From Leucobacter sp. G161 (GTDB taxonomy: Bacteria; Actinomycetota; Actinomycetes; Actinomycetales; Microbacteriaceae): a DNA stretch of 64,000 nt. The translations under genes and the position numbers were made by a program. This document shows positions 48,331-56,902 of this stretch, piece by piece. Within the stretch, counting starts at the first letter, position 1. Every line of letters starts with the position of its first letter. The notes below the pieces were generated by a model that did not search any database, was not told where the DNA came from, and worked only from the letters and a program-made list of their open reading frames with translations. Location of the stretch: NCBI RefSeq assembly GCF_001482305.1, contig NZ_LOHP01000060.1, forward strand, positions 124,001 to 188,000, given 5' to 3'.

Positions 48331-49377
48331 ATGCCTCCCCACCCTTCGCCCACCGTCGCCCCTCCGCACGGCCTGGCCCGCAGTAACCTCGTGCGCGGAA
48401 TGACCCTTGCGGGCATCCTTGTCGCGCTCGCAGGCGTGGCACTTGCGAGCGTCGTGATCGGTTCACGGGAGATCCCACTCTCCGTCGTCTGGGACGCTGT
48501 CACCGCCCCCAGCAGCGTCGAGGATCACTTCGTCATTCGCGACCTGCGCATCCCGCGGACCGTCGTCGGCGTCGTCGTCGCCGTCGCGCTCGGCGTCGCG
48601 GGTGCGTTGATCCAGGCACTCACCCGCAATCCCCTCGCCGACCCGGGGATCCTTGGGGTGAACGCCGGCGCCTCGTTCGCGGTCGCGTTGGGTGTCGGAT
48701 TCTTCGGCGTTTCGACAATCTCTGGGTACGTCTGGTTTGCGTTTGCCGGCGCGCTCATCGTGACGATCGCGGTCTACGCGATCGGTTCTGCTGGGCGCGG
48801 CGGTGCAGACCCGCTGCGTCTCGTCCTCGCGGGTGTCGCGCTCGGCGCCGCTCTCAGCGGCCTGACGAGCGCGCTGACACTGCTCGACCCCGAGGCGTTC
48901 GACAAGATGCGCAACTGGGGTGCCGGCACGATCGTGGGCCGCGGTCTCGACCTCGTGTGGCCTGTGCTCCCGCTCCTCGGGGTCGGTCTTGTGATCGCAC
49001 TCATTGTCGCTCGTCCGTTGAATGCGATCGCGCTCGGCGAGGATCTCGCGGCCGCACTCGGCGCGAACGTGCTCCGCACCCGGATCCTTGTGATCGTCGC
49101 CGTCACGCTCCTCGCCGGCGGGGCCACCGCGATCGCTGGACCCATCGGGTTCATCGGGCTCATGGTGCCGCACGTTGCCCGGTGGATCGTCGGGCCAGAT
49201 CAGCGGTGGATCCTCGCGTACACTGTTGCGCTCTCCCCAATCTTGCTGCTCGTCGCCGACATTGCCGGGCGGCTCATCATGCGCCCGGCGGAGGTGCCTG
49301 TCGGCATCGTCACGGCGTTCGTCGGCGCCCCCGTACTGATCGTGTTGATCCGCAGAAGAAAGACGAGCAGCCTGTGA
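48331..49377 (+). CDS. FecCD-family iron-siderophore ABC permease (first)
   Basis: A 348-residue permease with about nine or ten helices. Family signatures: RIPRTVVGVVVAVALGVAGALIQALTRNPLADPGILGVNAGAS (start of the FecCD domain), LALGEDLAAALG-like IALGEDLAAALGANV and GPIGFIGLMVPHVARWIVG. The ATG at 48331 precedes MPPHPSPTV; GGAG lies 13 bases upstream, so the exact start is uncertain. It ends in a GTGA overlap with the second permease. Together with the ATPase and lipoprotein it forms a complete uptake system. Confidence 0.9.
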   Translation: MPPHPSPTVAPPHGLARSNLVRGMTLAGILVALAGVALASVVIGSREIPLSVVWDAVTAPSSVEDHFVIRDLRIPRTVVGVVVAVALGVAGALIQALTRNPLADPGILGVNAGASFAVALGVGFFGVSTISGYVWFAFAGALIVTIAVYAIGSAGRGGADPLRLVLAGVALGAALSGLTSALTLLDPEAFDKMRNWGAGTIVGRGLDLVWPVLPLLGVGLVIALIVARPLNAIALGEDLAAALGANVLRTRILVIVAVTLLAGGATAIAGPIGFIGLMVPHVARWIVGPDQRWILAYTVALSPILLLVADIAGRLIMRPAEVPVGIVTAFVGAPVLIVLIRRRKTSSL

Positions 49378-50447
49378 GCACCACGCATGCTGAGGGAACA
49401 CCCACCCACATCAACTTCGGGCGCAAGGTCCGCCGCATTCGCTTCCGGGGAGCGTGGATCCGATTCGATGTGCGCGGACTCGTCGCGTGCATCGTGTTCG
49501 CAGCGACCGCTATCGCAATCGGCGTCGCCGCCCTCGTCAGTGGCGAGTACCCGCTGACGCTTGCCGAGGTCTGGCACGCCCTCACTTCCGGGGTGGAGGA
49601 CTTCACCCGCACCGTCGTCGTCGAGTGGCGTATGCCACGTGCCCTTGCCGCCATCACGTTTGGTGCGGCGCTCGGGGCGAGCGGAGCAGTGTTTCAGTCT
49701 CTCACCAGAAACCCGCTTGCGAGCCCCGACATTCTCGGCTTCTCCGCAGGGGCATACACCGGAGCGATCATCGTGATGATCGTTTTCCACGGAACCTACA
49801 TCGACGTTGCTGTCGGTGCGCTCGTCGGTGGGCTTGCGAGCGCCGCGGTGGTCTACCTGCTCGCGTTCAAGGGCGGCGTGCAGGGGTTCCGGCTCATCAT
49901 TGCGGGCATCGCGGTGTCTGCGATGCTCAGCTCGCTCAACACCTGGCTCACCCTCACCGCTGATCTCGATACTGCGCTCGTCGCTGCGGTCTGGGGCGCG
50001 GGTTCGCTCAACGGCATGACCTGGGAACAGACGGGCGCGGGCAGCATCGTCGTCGCAATCTTGCTCGCCGCGACCCTCGCGATGTCGCGCCCGCTCAGGC
50101 AGCTCGAGCTCGGTGACGATGCGGCGCAGGCACTCGGCGTCCGCGTCGAGCCCACCCGGCTCGTTCTCATGTTACTGTCGGTCGCCCTCATCGCAGCGGT
50201 CACCGCTGCCGCGGGCCCGATCTCGTTCGTCGCACTGGCCGCGCCGCAGATCGCACGTCGGGTCACCCGCACGGCCGGCATCTCTGTCCCCGCCGCGGCA
50301 CTGATGGGCGCCGTGCTGCTCTCAGCGTCCGACTACGTGGCGCTCCACGCGCTCCCCGCAATGCTCCCGGTCGGTACTGTCACGGTGGTCATCGGCGGCG
50401 GCTACCTCATCTGGCTCCTCATCCACGAAGCGCGAAGGCGGCTCTGA
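49374..50447 (+). CDS. FecCD-family iron-siderophore ABC permease (second)
   Basis: A 357-residue permease with the FecCD pattern: VEWRMPRALAAITFGAALGASGAVFQSLTRNPLASPDILGFSAGAYTG, LELGDDAAQALGVRVEPTRL, GPISFVALAAPQIARRV. The start is the GTG at 49374 overlapping the previous stop; a longer upstream frame exists but lies inside the first permease. Its stop overlaps an ATG of the ATPase frame (TGATG at 50445-50449). It pairs with the first permease as a heterodimer. Confidence 0.9.
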   Translation: MSTTHAEGTPTHINFGRKVRRIRFRGAWIRFDVRGLVACIVFAATAIAIGVAALVSGEYPLTLAEVWHALTSGVEDFTRTVVVEWRMPRALAAITFGAALGASGAVFQSLTRNPLASPDILGFSAGAYTGAIIVMIVFHGTYIDVAVGALVGGLASAAVVYLLAFKGGVQGFRLIIAGIAVSAMLSSLNTWLTLTADLDTALVAAVWGAGSLNGMTWEQTGAGSIVVAILLAATLAMSRPLRQLELGDDAAQALGVRVEPTRLVLMLLSVALIAAVTAAAGPISFVALAAPQIARRVTRTAGISVPAAALMGAVLLSASDYVALHALPAMLPVGTVTVVIGGGYLIWLLIHEARRRL

Positions 50448-50479
50448 TGCGCGCCCTCCGATACCCCGAAGGCACACCT

Positions 50480-51364
50480 ATGACGACACTTCACCCAGCT
50501 ACGCTTCGCGTGGAGCGCGCGACGATCGGCTACGACCATGTCACCATTTCAGAGGATCTTTCGGTTGACATCCCCGACGGTTCGTTCACGGTCATCGTCG
50601 GACCCAACGCTTGCGGTAAGTCCACACTGCTGCGCGCGTTGTCCCGGCTACTCAAGCCCTCAGCCGGGCAGGTACTCCTCGACGGCAAGAGCATCTCTAC
50701 CTACAAGGCAAAGGACGTCGCTCGCAGGCTGGGATTGCTCCCCCAAAGCTCACTCGCGCCCGACGGCATCTCGGTGGCCGACCTGATCGCGCGCGGGCGT
50801 TACCCGCACCAGGGCATCATTAGGCAGTGGACCGACCGCGACGAACAGGCTGTCCTTGACGCGATGGCAGCGACGGGCGTCACCGAGTTGTCCGCGCGGC
50901 TGGTCGACGAGTTGTCCGGCGGACAACGCCAGCGCGTCTGGGTCGCGATGGTGCTCGCGCAGGAGACTCCGCTGTTACTGCTCGACGAGCCGACCACCTT
51001 CCTCGACATCGCGCACCAGATTGAGTTGCTTGAGCTCTTCACTGACCTACACCTGGCGGGAAACACGCTTGTTGCGGTGCTGCACGACCTCAACCAGGCC
51101 GCCCGCTACGGCACCCACCTCATTGCGATGAAGGACGGCCGGATCGTGGCCGAGGGGCCACCGGAAACAGTCGTGACCGAAGACATCGTGTCGGAGGTCT
51201 TCGGCCTCGCATGCCGTGTCGTACCGGATCCGGTCGCGGGGACCCCCACTGTTGTGCCGCTCGGTCGGGATCGAGGTCGCGGCCCTGCTGGATCCGCCGC
51301 TGCGGCAGGCTCGCGTCTCGAACGCGACGCGCCTCGTCCCCCTCACGCCACCACCTCTGCGTAG
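50480..51364 (+). CDS. FecE-type iron-siderophore ABC ATP-binding protein
   Basis: A 294-residue ATPase with Walker A GPNACGKST, Q-loop LLPQSSLAPDGISV, signature LSGGQRQRVW, Walker B LLLLDEPTTFLD and H-loop VLHDLNQAARYGTHL, all as in FepC/FecE. The C-terminus is an Ala/Arg/Pro-rich tail of about 30 residues. Start: ATG 50480 has GAAGG 7 bases upstream; an ATG at 50447 overlapping the permease stop would add 11 residues. Confidence 0.92.
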   Translation: MTTLHPATLRVERATIGYDHVTISEDLSVDIPDGSFTVIVGPNACGKSTLLRALSRLLKPSAGQVLLDGKSISTYKAKDVARRLGLLPQSSLAPDGISVADLIARGRYPHQGIIRQWTDRDEQAVLDAMAATGVTELSARLVDELSGGQRQRVWVAMVLAQETPLLLLDEPTTFLDIAHQIELLELFTDLHLAGNTLVAVLHDLNQAARYGTHLIAMKDGRIVAEGPPETVVTEDIVSEVFGLACRVVPDPVAGTPTVVPLGRDRGRGPAGSAAAAGSRLERDAPRPPHATTSA

Positions 51365-51423
51365 CTTGGAACGTGCGGCGCCACCACCGCGCCCGTACCC
51401 CTCGTCCCTGGCCTAGGAGTTTC

Positions 51424-52452
51424 ATGCCTCTTCCATCTCTGTCACCTACTCGATCACCGCTCAGGAAGCCGGGCCGACGCCGCTGGTACGCGGTGACCTC
51501 GGCCGTGGTCGCCGCCGGGCTGCTCGCAGGCTGCGCTTCCGGTGGGGCCGCACCCGACGCACCCGATGCCGCAGCTTCGAGCGAGACCATCAGCTTCAGT
51601 TACGAGGGCTACTCGGCCGACATTCCTGCCGATCCGCAGCGGGTCGTCGTACTCGACAGCAGGAGCGGCCTCGAAATGGCGTTGCTTGCCGATTACCCGC
51701 TCGTTGCCACCGCCTACGGCACCGACAGCCCACTCTCACCGCTCATTGACGATGACGTTGCGCACCTGAAAAACACCGCGTTTGACCTCAACCGAGAGGA
51801 GATCGCGTCGTACAACCCCGATCTCATCGTCGTCGGCGTCGGGTGGTGGAACTTCTACGAGGGCGAGGATTTCAAGCTCGACGAGATTGCTCCGGTACTC
51901 GCCGTCAATGACGGACTCGAGGTCGCAGGTGCCTCTGCAGCCACTCCATTCGTCGCGATGACCGATCAGCTGTCGCTTCTTGGCCGCGATCATCAGGCTG
52001 ACGAGGCCATCGCGGGCTACGAGCAGGCCGTCGCTGACGCGAAGCAGCGCATCGGTGCGGCCACCGAGGGGAAGGTCGTGTCGGTCATCCACGCCCCGAG
52101 TGACAATTTCACGGTCATTTCTGACGAGTCGATCTACGAGACAGTTCTCCCGGAGCTCGGATTCACCATCCTAGAGAACGATGAGATCACCAACGCGCCG
52201 CCGAACCAGAACGGCATCGGCCACATGCTCAGCTACGAGAACGCGGTGAGTTCGCTGGGCGCCGCTGACATGCTGCTCGTCTACAAGGATGACGTCGCGG
52301 CGGATCTCGACCCGCTCCTCAAGCGAGTGCCGTCCGTCGCCTCCGGGCACTGGATCGACGGGAACCTTGCAGAGCGGTTCGGGTTTGCGCTCACCTACAC
52401 AAGTTTTGTCAACGGCATCGCTGACGCCGTCGAGGGGTTCACGGACTTCTAG
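51424..52452 (+). CDS. Iron-siderophore-binding lipoprotein (FecB-like)
   Basis: A 342-residue substrate-binding lipoprotein. The signal peptide ends in the lipobox LLAGC with Cys37 as the lipidated residue. The mature part has the periplasmic-binding-protein class III pattern (PADPQRVVVLDSRSGLEMALLADYPLVATAYGT, EIASYNPDLIVVGVGWWNFYE, MLLVYKDDVAADLDPLLKRVPSVASG). It delivers the ferric complex to the permeases upstream. The ATG at 51424 follows AGGAG by 5 bases. Gene order is unusual, with the binding protein last. Confidence 0.9.
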   Translation: MPLPSLSPTRSPLRKPGRRRWYAVTSAVVAAGLLAGCASGGAAPDAPDAAASSETISFSYEGYSADIPADPQRVVVLDSRSGLEMALLADYPLVATAYGTDSPLSPLIDDDVAHLKNTAFDLNREEIASYNPDLIVVGVGWWNFYEGEDFKLDEIAPVLAVNDGLEVAGASAATPFVAMTDQLSLLGRDHQADEAIAGYEQAVADAKQRIGAATEGKVVSVIHAPSDNFTVISDESIYETVLPELGFTILENDEITNAPPNQNGIGHMLSYENAVSSLGAADMLLVYKDDVAADLDPLLKRVPSVASGHWIDGNLAERFGFALTYTSFVNGIADAVEGFTDF

Positions 52453-52469
52453 CCGCACGCCTCTGCCAT

Positions 52470-52516
52470 GGAACCCGCTGCTTCACCCCGCTACCGGCGG
52501 AGGGGCAGCGGGTTCC
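52470..52516. terminator. Bidirectional terminator between the binding protein and comEC
   Basis: Perfect 12-base arms GGAACCCGCTGC (52470-52481) and its complement (52505-52516) fill the 67-base gap between two convergent stop codons. It can serve both strands; no long T-tract is present on either side. Confidence 0.7.
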
Positions 52517-52519
52517 GCG

Positions 52520-54985
52520 TCATTGCATCACGGCGCTTCGAGCGCCGGCGCCCCACGGCTCAGGCCCGCTCGGCGACAGGCGGATCGCGATGGAACCGAG
52601 CTCGTCGGTGCGGAGTGGGACGGTACCCGCGGCTGCGAGGTCAGCCAGCAGCGCCGTGTTCGGGTGGCCGTACCGGTTTCCCTCTCCCGAAGAAACAAGG
52701 CCGTACTGCGCGCCGACCGTCGCGTAGAACCCGACTGCTTGGTCGCGAGAGCCGTGGTGCGCCACCTTGACGATGTCCGTGGTCAGTGCCGGATACCGCG
52801 TAACGAGTTCGCGCTGCTCTGTCTCCCCGGTGTCGCCAAGCAGCAAGACCCGCACTCCGCTTACCTCGACCGCGAGCACCAGGCTCGTTGCGTTCGCGGT
52901 CGCAAGCTGCCGTCCCGATTCGGGAGCCAACACTTCCCACACCAGCGAATCCGCCACGCCACCGGCAACGCCCGCGCGTCCGACAGCCACCGGCACGCCG
53001 CTGCGGGAGACCCGCTTCGCCAACGCTAGCCGCCCTTCGCCTTCGGCGCTCGGTGGGGCGACGAGCGCCCCGTCACTCCGCGCAAGGGCGAACTGCATTG
53101 CCCCAACATGATCCATGTGATCGTGCGTCAGCACGAGCAGTGCGATCCTGCGCACCCCGAAGAGATCCAGACACGCGCCGAGCAGTTCTGGATCATCGCC
53201 GGTGTCGACGAGCATCACTTCCGAGGGCCGCGCCGGATCACGCAGCAGGATCGCGTCGCCCTGCCCGACATCACACGCGACGACCGCCCAGTCATCCGGA
53301 ACACCGAGCCGCACCGCGCCAGGCACCACCACCACGACCGCGAGGAACACCCCGGCGCCAATCGCCGCGGTAGCCCACACGAGCCGGCGCAGCGTGGCAG
53401 TGCTTCGTAGCCGACCGCGCCACGGCGCCCATCCACCGGAACCGTCACGTAGCGCCGGTGGGGACCCGCGCAGCCACCCGCTGGAGGCCGCCCAGGCGAC
53501 CCCAAACACCAGGTAGACGCCGGCGAGCAGCGCAGCTCCCGGCCAGCCCTCGGGCCAGTACCACCTGGCTCCCGGCAGTGACGAGCTGACGGCCCCGGCA
53601 GCCTCGATCCAACGCGCCGGCAGCACCGCAATGCCAAGCACACACGTGCCAACGCTGGCGCTCACGGGGAGGGTGAGCAGGGCAACCATTCCGAGGCCCG
53701 TACCGAGCGGGGCCGCTGGCGCGGCCAAGAGGTTCGCGAGCACACCCCCGACAGGGAGGCCCGGTTGCAGCAGCAACAGCAGTGGGGCGCAGGCGAATTG
53801 CGCCACGGCCGCAACTGCAAGGGGAAGCGCCAGGAGTCGTGGCAGGCGCACCCTGCTGCGCAGCCACGCTTCGAGTGGCGCCGCCCACAGGAGAATGCCC
53901 ACAGTCGCAGTCACGGAAAGCGCAAACCCGGGTTGGATCGCCTGCCAAGGGTCGGCGATGAGCAGCGTGATTGTCGCGAGTCCGAGCGCTGGCAGCGCAT
54001 GCCGTCGCTTGCCGCCGTAGCTTGAGACGAGCAAGACCACGGCCATGATCGCCGCGCGCTGTACGCTCGCGTCCGGTCCAACGATGATAACGAACCCGCC
54101 GAGCGCCGCCGCGCCGCAGAGAATCCGCACGCGTCGTCCGAGGCCCAGTCGCTTCGCGACGGCGGTCATCGCGGTGATCACGAGCGCGCAGTTGGAGCCT
54201 GACACCGCGGTGAGATGTGTGAGGCTCGATTCGCGCATCACCCGGTCTAGGTCGTCGCTGACCAGCGTCGTGTCACCGACTGCGAGGCCTGGCACCAGCG
54301 CCGCACCCGTGGTGTCAGCCGCCACCGCGTGGAGCGACGCACGCAGTGCAGCCGCAGCCGGGCCAGTCCACCGCCCGATCCCACTGGCAGGCCCGACGTA
54401 TCTGAGCGAGCTGACACGCACCTCGTAGGCGGCGAGCTCCGCCGGCGGTCCGCGCACCAGGGATCCGGTCACGAGCACGCGCGCACCAGGATGCCAGCGA
54501 TCATCTGGCGGGCCAGGGAGCCAGAGCATCGCGGGGCTCGGTCGCTCAAGCGGTGTGCCGTCGACGGAAAACAGGGCGGCGCGCACCCAGCTCCGGTCCT
54601 CGCCGCCGATGCTCGACGATGGTTTCGGGTAACCGCCGACGCGGGTGAGCATGGTCACGTTGCCGTGTGCCTCGGCGGCGCCCGTGAGCAGGGGATCGCT
54701 TCTGGCGCCTTCAATCCCGTCGATCCGAGTGCCGAGCCCCAGAAGCACTGCGCAACCCACAAGCGCGATCCCAACTGTCCGGGTGGGAGGGGCACCAGCG
54801 CGGCCCAGCACAAGGACCCAGACCAGGCAGAGCACACTCCCGATGCCAGCGCTCCCCATCGCGAGGAGTCGCCCGCTCCCGGGGAAATGAATGAGCAGCG
54901 CCGCCGCGGCCCACGCCACCACCGCGGGCCCAAGCAACCGCCACTGCCCGTGCAGTTGAGCGCGCTGCGGCCGATTTCCGTTCAC
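52520..54985 (-). CDS. comEC: ComEC/Rec2 DNA-uptake channel with metallo-beta-lactamase domain
   Basis: ComEC transports single-stranded DNA through the membrane. The 821-residue protein has N-terminal helices, an OB-like region with RVLVTGSLVRGP, the competence domain (HLTAVSGSNCALVITAM, GPDASVQRAAIMAVVLL, LGLATITLLIADPWQAIQPGFALSVTATVGIL) and a C-terminal beta-lactamase-like nuclease domain (VACDVGQGDAILLRD, LLVLTHDHMDHVGAM, LLGDTGETEQRELV, KVAHHGSRDQ). The HxHxxDH-type motif reads THDHMDH. The GTG at 54985 overlaps the comEA stop as GTGA. Confidence 0.93.
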   Translation of the reverse strand: MNGNRPQRAQLHGQWRLLGPAVVAWAAAALLIHFPGSGRLLAMGSAGIGSVLCLVWVLVLGRAGAPPTRTVGIALVGCAVLLGLGTRIDGIEGARSDPLLTGAAEAHGNVTMLTRVGGYPKPSSSIGGEDRSWVRAALFSVDGTPLERPSPAMLWLPGPPDDRWHPGARVLVTGSLVRGPPAELAAYEVRVSSLRYVGPASGIGRWTGPAAAALRASLHAVAADTTGAALVPGLAVGDTTLVSDDLDRVMRESSLTHLTAVSGSNCALVITAMTAVAKRLGLGRRVRILCGAAALGGFVIIVGPDASVQRAAIMAVVLLVSSYGGKRRHALPALGLATITLLIADPWQAIQPGFALSVTATVGILLWAAPLEAWLRSRVRLPRLLALPLAVAAVAQFACAPLLLLLQPGLPVGGVLANLLAAPAAPLGTGLGMVALLTLPVSASVGTCVLGIAVLPARWIEAAGAVSSSLPGARWYWPEGWPGAALLAGVYLVFGVAWAASSGWLRGSPPALRDGSGGWAPWRGRLRSTATLRRLVWATAAIGAGVFLAVVVVVPGAVRLGVPDDWAVVACDVGQGDAILLRDPARPSEVMLVDTGDDPELLGACLDLFGVRRIALLVLTHDHMDHVGAMQFALARSDGALVAPPSAEGEGRLALAKRVSRSGVPVAVGRAGVAGGVADSLVWEVLAPESGRQLATANATSLVLAVEVSGVRVLLLGDTGETEQRELVTRYPALTTDIVKVAHHGSRDQAVGFYATVGAQYGLVSSGEGNRYGHPNTALLADLAAAGTVPLRTDELGSIAIRLSPSGPEPWGAGARSAVMQ

Positions 54986-55902
54986 GTGCTCGCTCTGTCT
55001 CGAAACTTCTCCAGGGTTTTCGCGCCGATTCCGCTGACCTCGGTGAGCTGGTCAACGTTCTCGAAGCGACCGTTCGCTTCCCGCCACTCGACGATGCGCT
55101 GGGCGAGCGCAGGGCCGATCCCAGAGAGCTGCGTGAGTTGCTCGGCCGACGCCGTGTTGATGTTCACCGTCCCGCCGCTGTCGCCTCCGGCCGCGCTCTG
55201 ACTGTCCGCTCCCCCTGCCCCGGGCAACGACTGCCCTGTCTCCCGCATGAGCGCAGCAGTTTCCCTGTCGAAGACCTCGATCTGTTCGCCGTCGCTGATC
55301 TGACGGGCGAGATTCAACACAGTGAGGTCAGCCCGATCCGTCGGTCCCCCGGCCGCTTCGACGGCGTCGAACACACGCGCACCGGCCGCGAGCTCCACCA
55401 CGCCGGGCTCGCGCACCTCACCAACGAGGTGAACGAGAACAGGCGCTGCGGTCGTGGCCGCCCAGTCCTCCTCGGTCTCCTCGAGCGGCGAGCCGCCGAC
55501 CTCAGCGGTGACAGCGGCGTCTGGGTTCAGCCCGATGGTATCGGTCTCGCTGCCGCCGGCGAGGTTTCGAATCATCACACCCGCGGTCAGGGCAACCGCG
55601 ACAATAAACACGACAATCCCGACGGCAGCCGGCACGCTGACTCCGCGGAGCAGCCGCTGGAGGAGCGAGGGTGACGGCTGCCAGCTCAGTGACGCGCCTC
55701 CGGCTGCCTCGCAGGCAGGAGCGCTCACCCACCGGCCCACAGCCGCCGGATCCGACCTCCGTGTAGTGCCGTCAGGCTGCAAAGTCTCAGCCACGGCGGC
55801 ATCGAGATCCTCCTCGCTCTCCGTCGCGGAACCCCAGCGCGCACGCGCCGGGCGATCGAGGGCATCGGGCCCGGTCCTGGGGTCGCCTGTTGAGGAATAC
55901 AT
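54982..55902 (-). CDS. comEA: ComEA-type helix-hairpin-helix DNA-binding protein
   Basis: ComEA binds incoming double-stranded DNA at the cell surface. The protein has a cytoplasmic N-terminus, one membrane helix (VGIVVFIVAVALTAGVMI), an SLBB domain (VLVHLVGEVREPGVVELAAGARVFDAVEAAGG), a Gly/Ser linker and two HhH motifs (VNINTASAEQLTQLSGIGPALAQRIVEW; FENVDQLTEVSGIGAKTLEKF). The start is uncertain: the ATG at 55902 (MYSSTGDP) gives 306 residues without a clear SD, and the frame is open to 55950. A compound tandem repeat lies about 170 bases upstream. Confidence 0.9.
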   Translation of the reverse strand: MYSSTGDPRTGPDALDRPARARWGSATESEEDLDAAVAETLQPDGTTRRSDPAAVGRWVSAPACEAAGGASLSWQPSPSLLQRLLRGVSVPAAVGIVVFIVAVALTAGVMIRNLAGGSETDTIGLNPDAAVTAEVGGSPLEETEEDWAATTAAPVLVHLVGEVREPGVVELAAGARVFDAVEAAGGPTDRADLTVLNLARQISDGEQIEVFDRETAALMRETGQSLPGAGGADSQSAAGGDSGGTVNINTASAEQLTQLSGIGPALAQRIVEWREANGRFENVDQLTEVSGIGAKTLEKFRDRAST

Positions 55903-56074
55903 GCACCCAGCATGGTCAGCGCAACGCGCGCTGTGCCGGCCGGGGCACAATCAGTGGAGAGTCTGCGGCGGCACACGCTCACCTCACGAGTGTGGAGGAA
56001 GCACCACCCCGGAGCGCCCGAGCGTATCGATGCGGACTCGAACGGCGTGGAGAGGCGCGACCGGCGGGCGAGCA

Positions 56075-56158
<84 letters not shown>

Positions 56159-56166
56159 CTCAGCGG

Positions 56167-56838
56167 TTAGGGGGCAGTTGGCTGCCAGTCGGGGTGCGCC
56201 CCGCGAAGGTTTCCGAACACGGCCTCGATGGGCGCCGCGCCTCGTTGTCCGAACGATCCCACCCAGACGTCACCCGAGAAGCCATACCAGTTGTACGCTT
56301 CGGGATCGCCAAACGTGTAGCTGAACAGGGTGACGTCTCCGGATTGGGACTCGACATAGCTCGAGGACCTCAGTTCGGCAACAATATCCTGTGTCACCGC
56401 GCTCGGAAGCTCGGCGACAAATAGGTGCTCAACGAGCCCGGAGAGTGGGACTCCCCATACGCACGAGCGAAACTCGACGGCTTCGTCGAGGGCTGCGACT
56501 GCGGCGGGCCCCATGCGTGATTGGCGGTACTCCTCTTGGAATGCCGCGCTTGGTCCTACACCTTCCTCAAAGCTGGGCAGGAAGATCTGCTGCGCTTCCT
56601 CGTCCGTGATGAGTGACGAGCACTCGGGAACGGTCACATCGAGGTCTCTGTCAGGGACCTCACCCTCGTCTGAGGGGACGGGGGTGGGCGTCGCCGGGGC
56701 CCCGGATGCGGTGGGAGCAGGTCGAGTCGGTGTCGCCTCGGGCTCGACGGTCGGCGAGCACCCGAGCAGCCCCACGGCCACGAGACTCAGCACGACAAGG
56801 GATCCAGCGCCTCGGCGCGCAACCAACTGAGCGGACAT
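56167..56838 (-). CDS. Hypothetical lipoprotein
   Basis: A 223-residue protein with a signal peptide ending in lipobox LLGC (Cys27), followed by a Pro/Thr/Ala-rich linker to about residue 65. The extracytoplasmic domain contains two Cys that may pair (PECSSLITDEEAQQIF and FRSCVWGVPLSG) and ends VWVGSFGQRGAAPIEAVFGNL. The pattern resembles DUF3558-like actinobacterial lipoproteins, but I would not assign it. The ATG at 56838 is the only good start. The stop abuts the tandem repeat. Confidence 0.8.
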   Translation of the reverse strand: MSAQLVARRGAGSLVVLSLVAVGLLGCSPTVEPEATPTRPAPTASGAPATPTPVPSDEGEVPDRDLDVTVPECSSLITDEEAQQIFLPSFEEGVGPSAAFQEEYRQSRMGPAAVAALDEAVEFRSCVWGVPLSGLVEHLFVAELPSAVTQDIVAELRSSSYVESQSGDVTLFSYTFGDPEAYNWYGFSGDVWVGSFGQRGAAPIEAVFGNLRGAHPDWQPTAP

Positions 56839-56853
56839 GGCTAGATCGTAGCA

Positions 56854-56890
56854 GCGGGTGAGGCATCAGCGCTGCCGACCCCTCACCCGC
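56854..56890 (-). terminator. Terminator hairpin downstream of leuS
   Basis: Ten-base arms GCGGGTGAGG (56854-56863) and CCTCACCCGC (56881-56890) lie 12 bases after the leuS stop and before the lipoprotein gene on the same strand. No clear T-tract. Confidence 0.65.
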
Positions 56891-56902
56891 GCCCTTCGGC
56901 TG

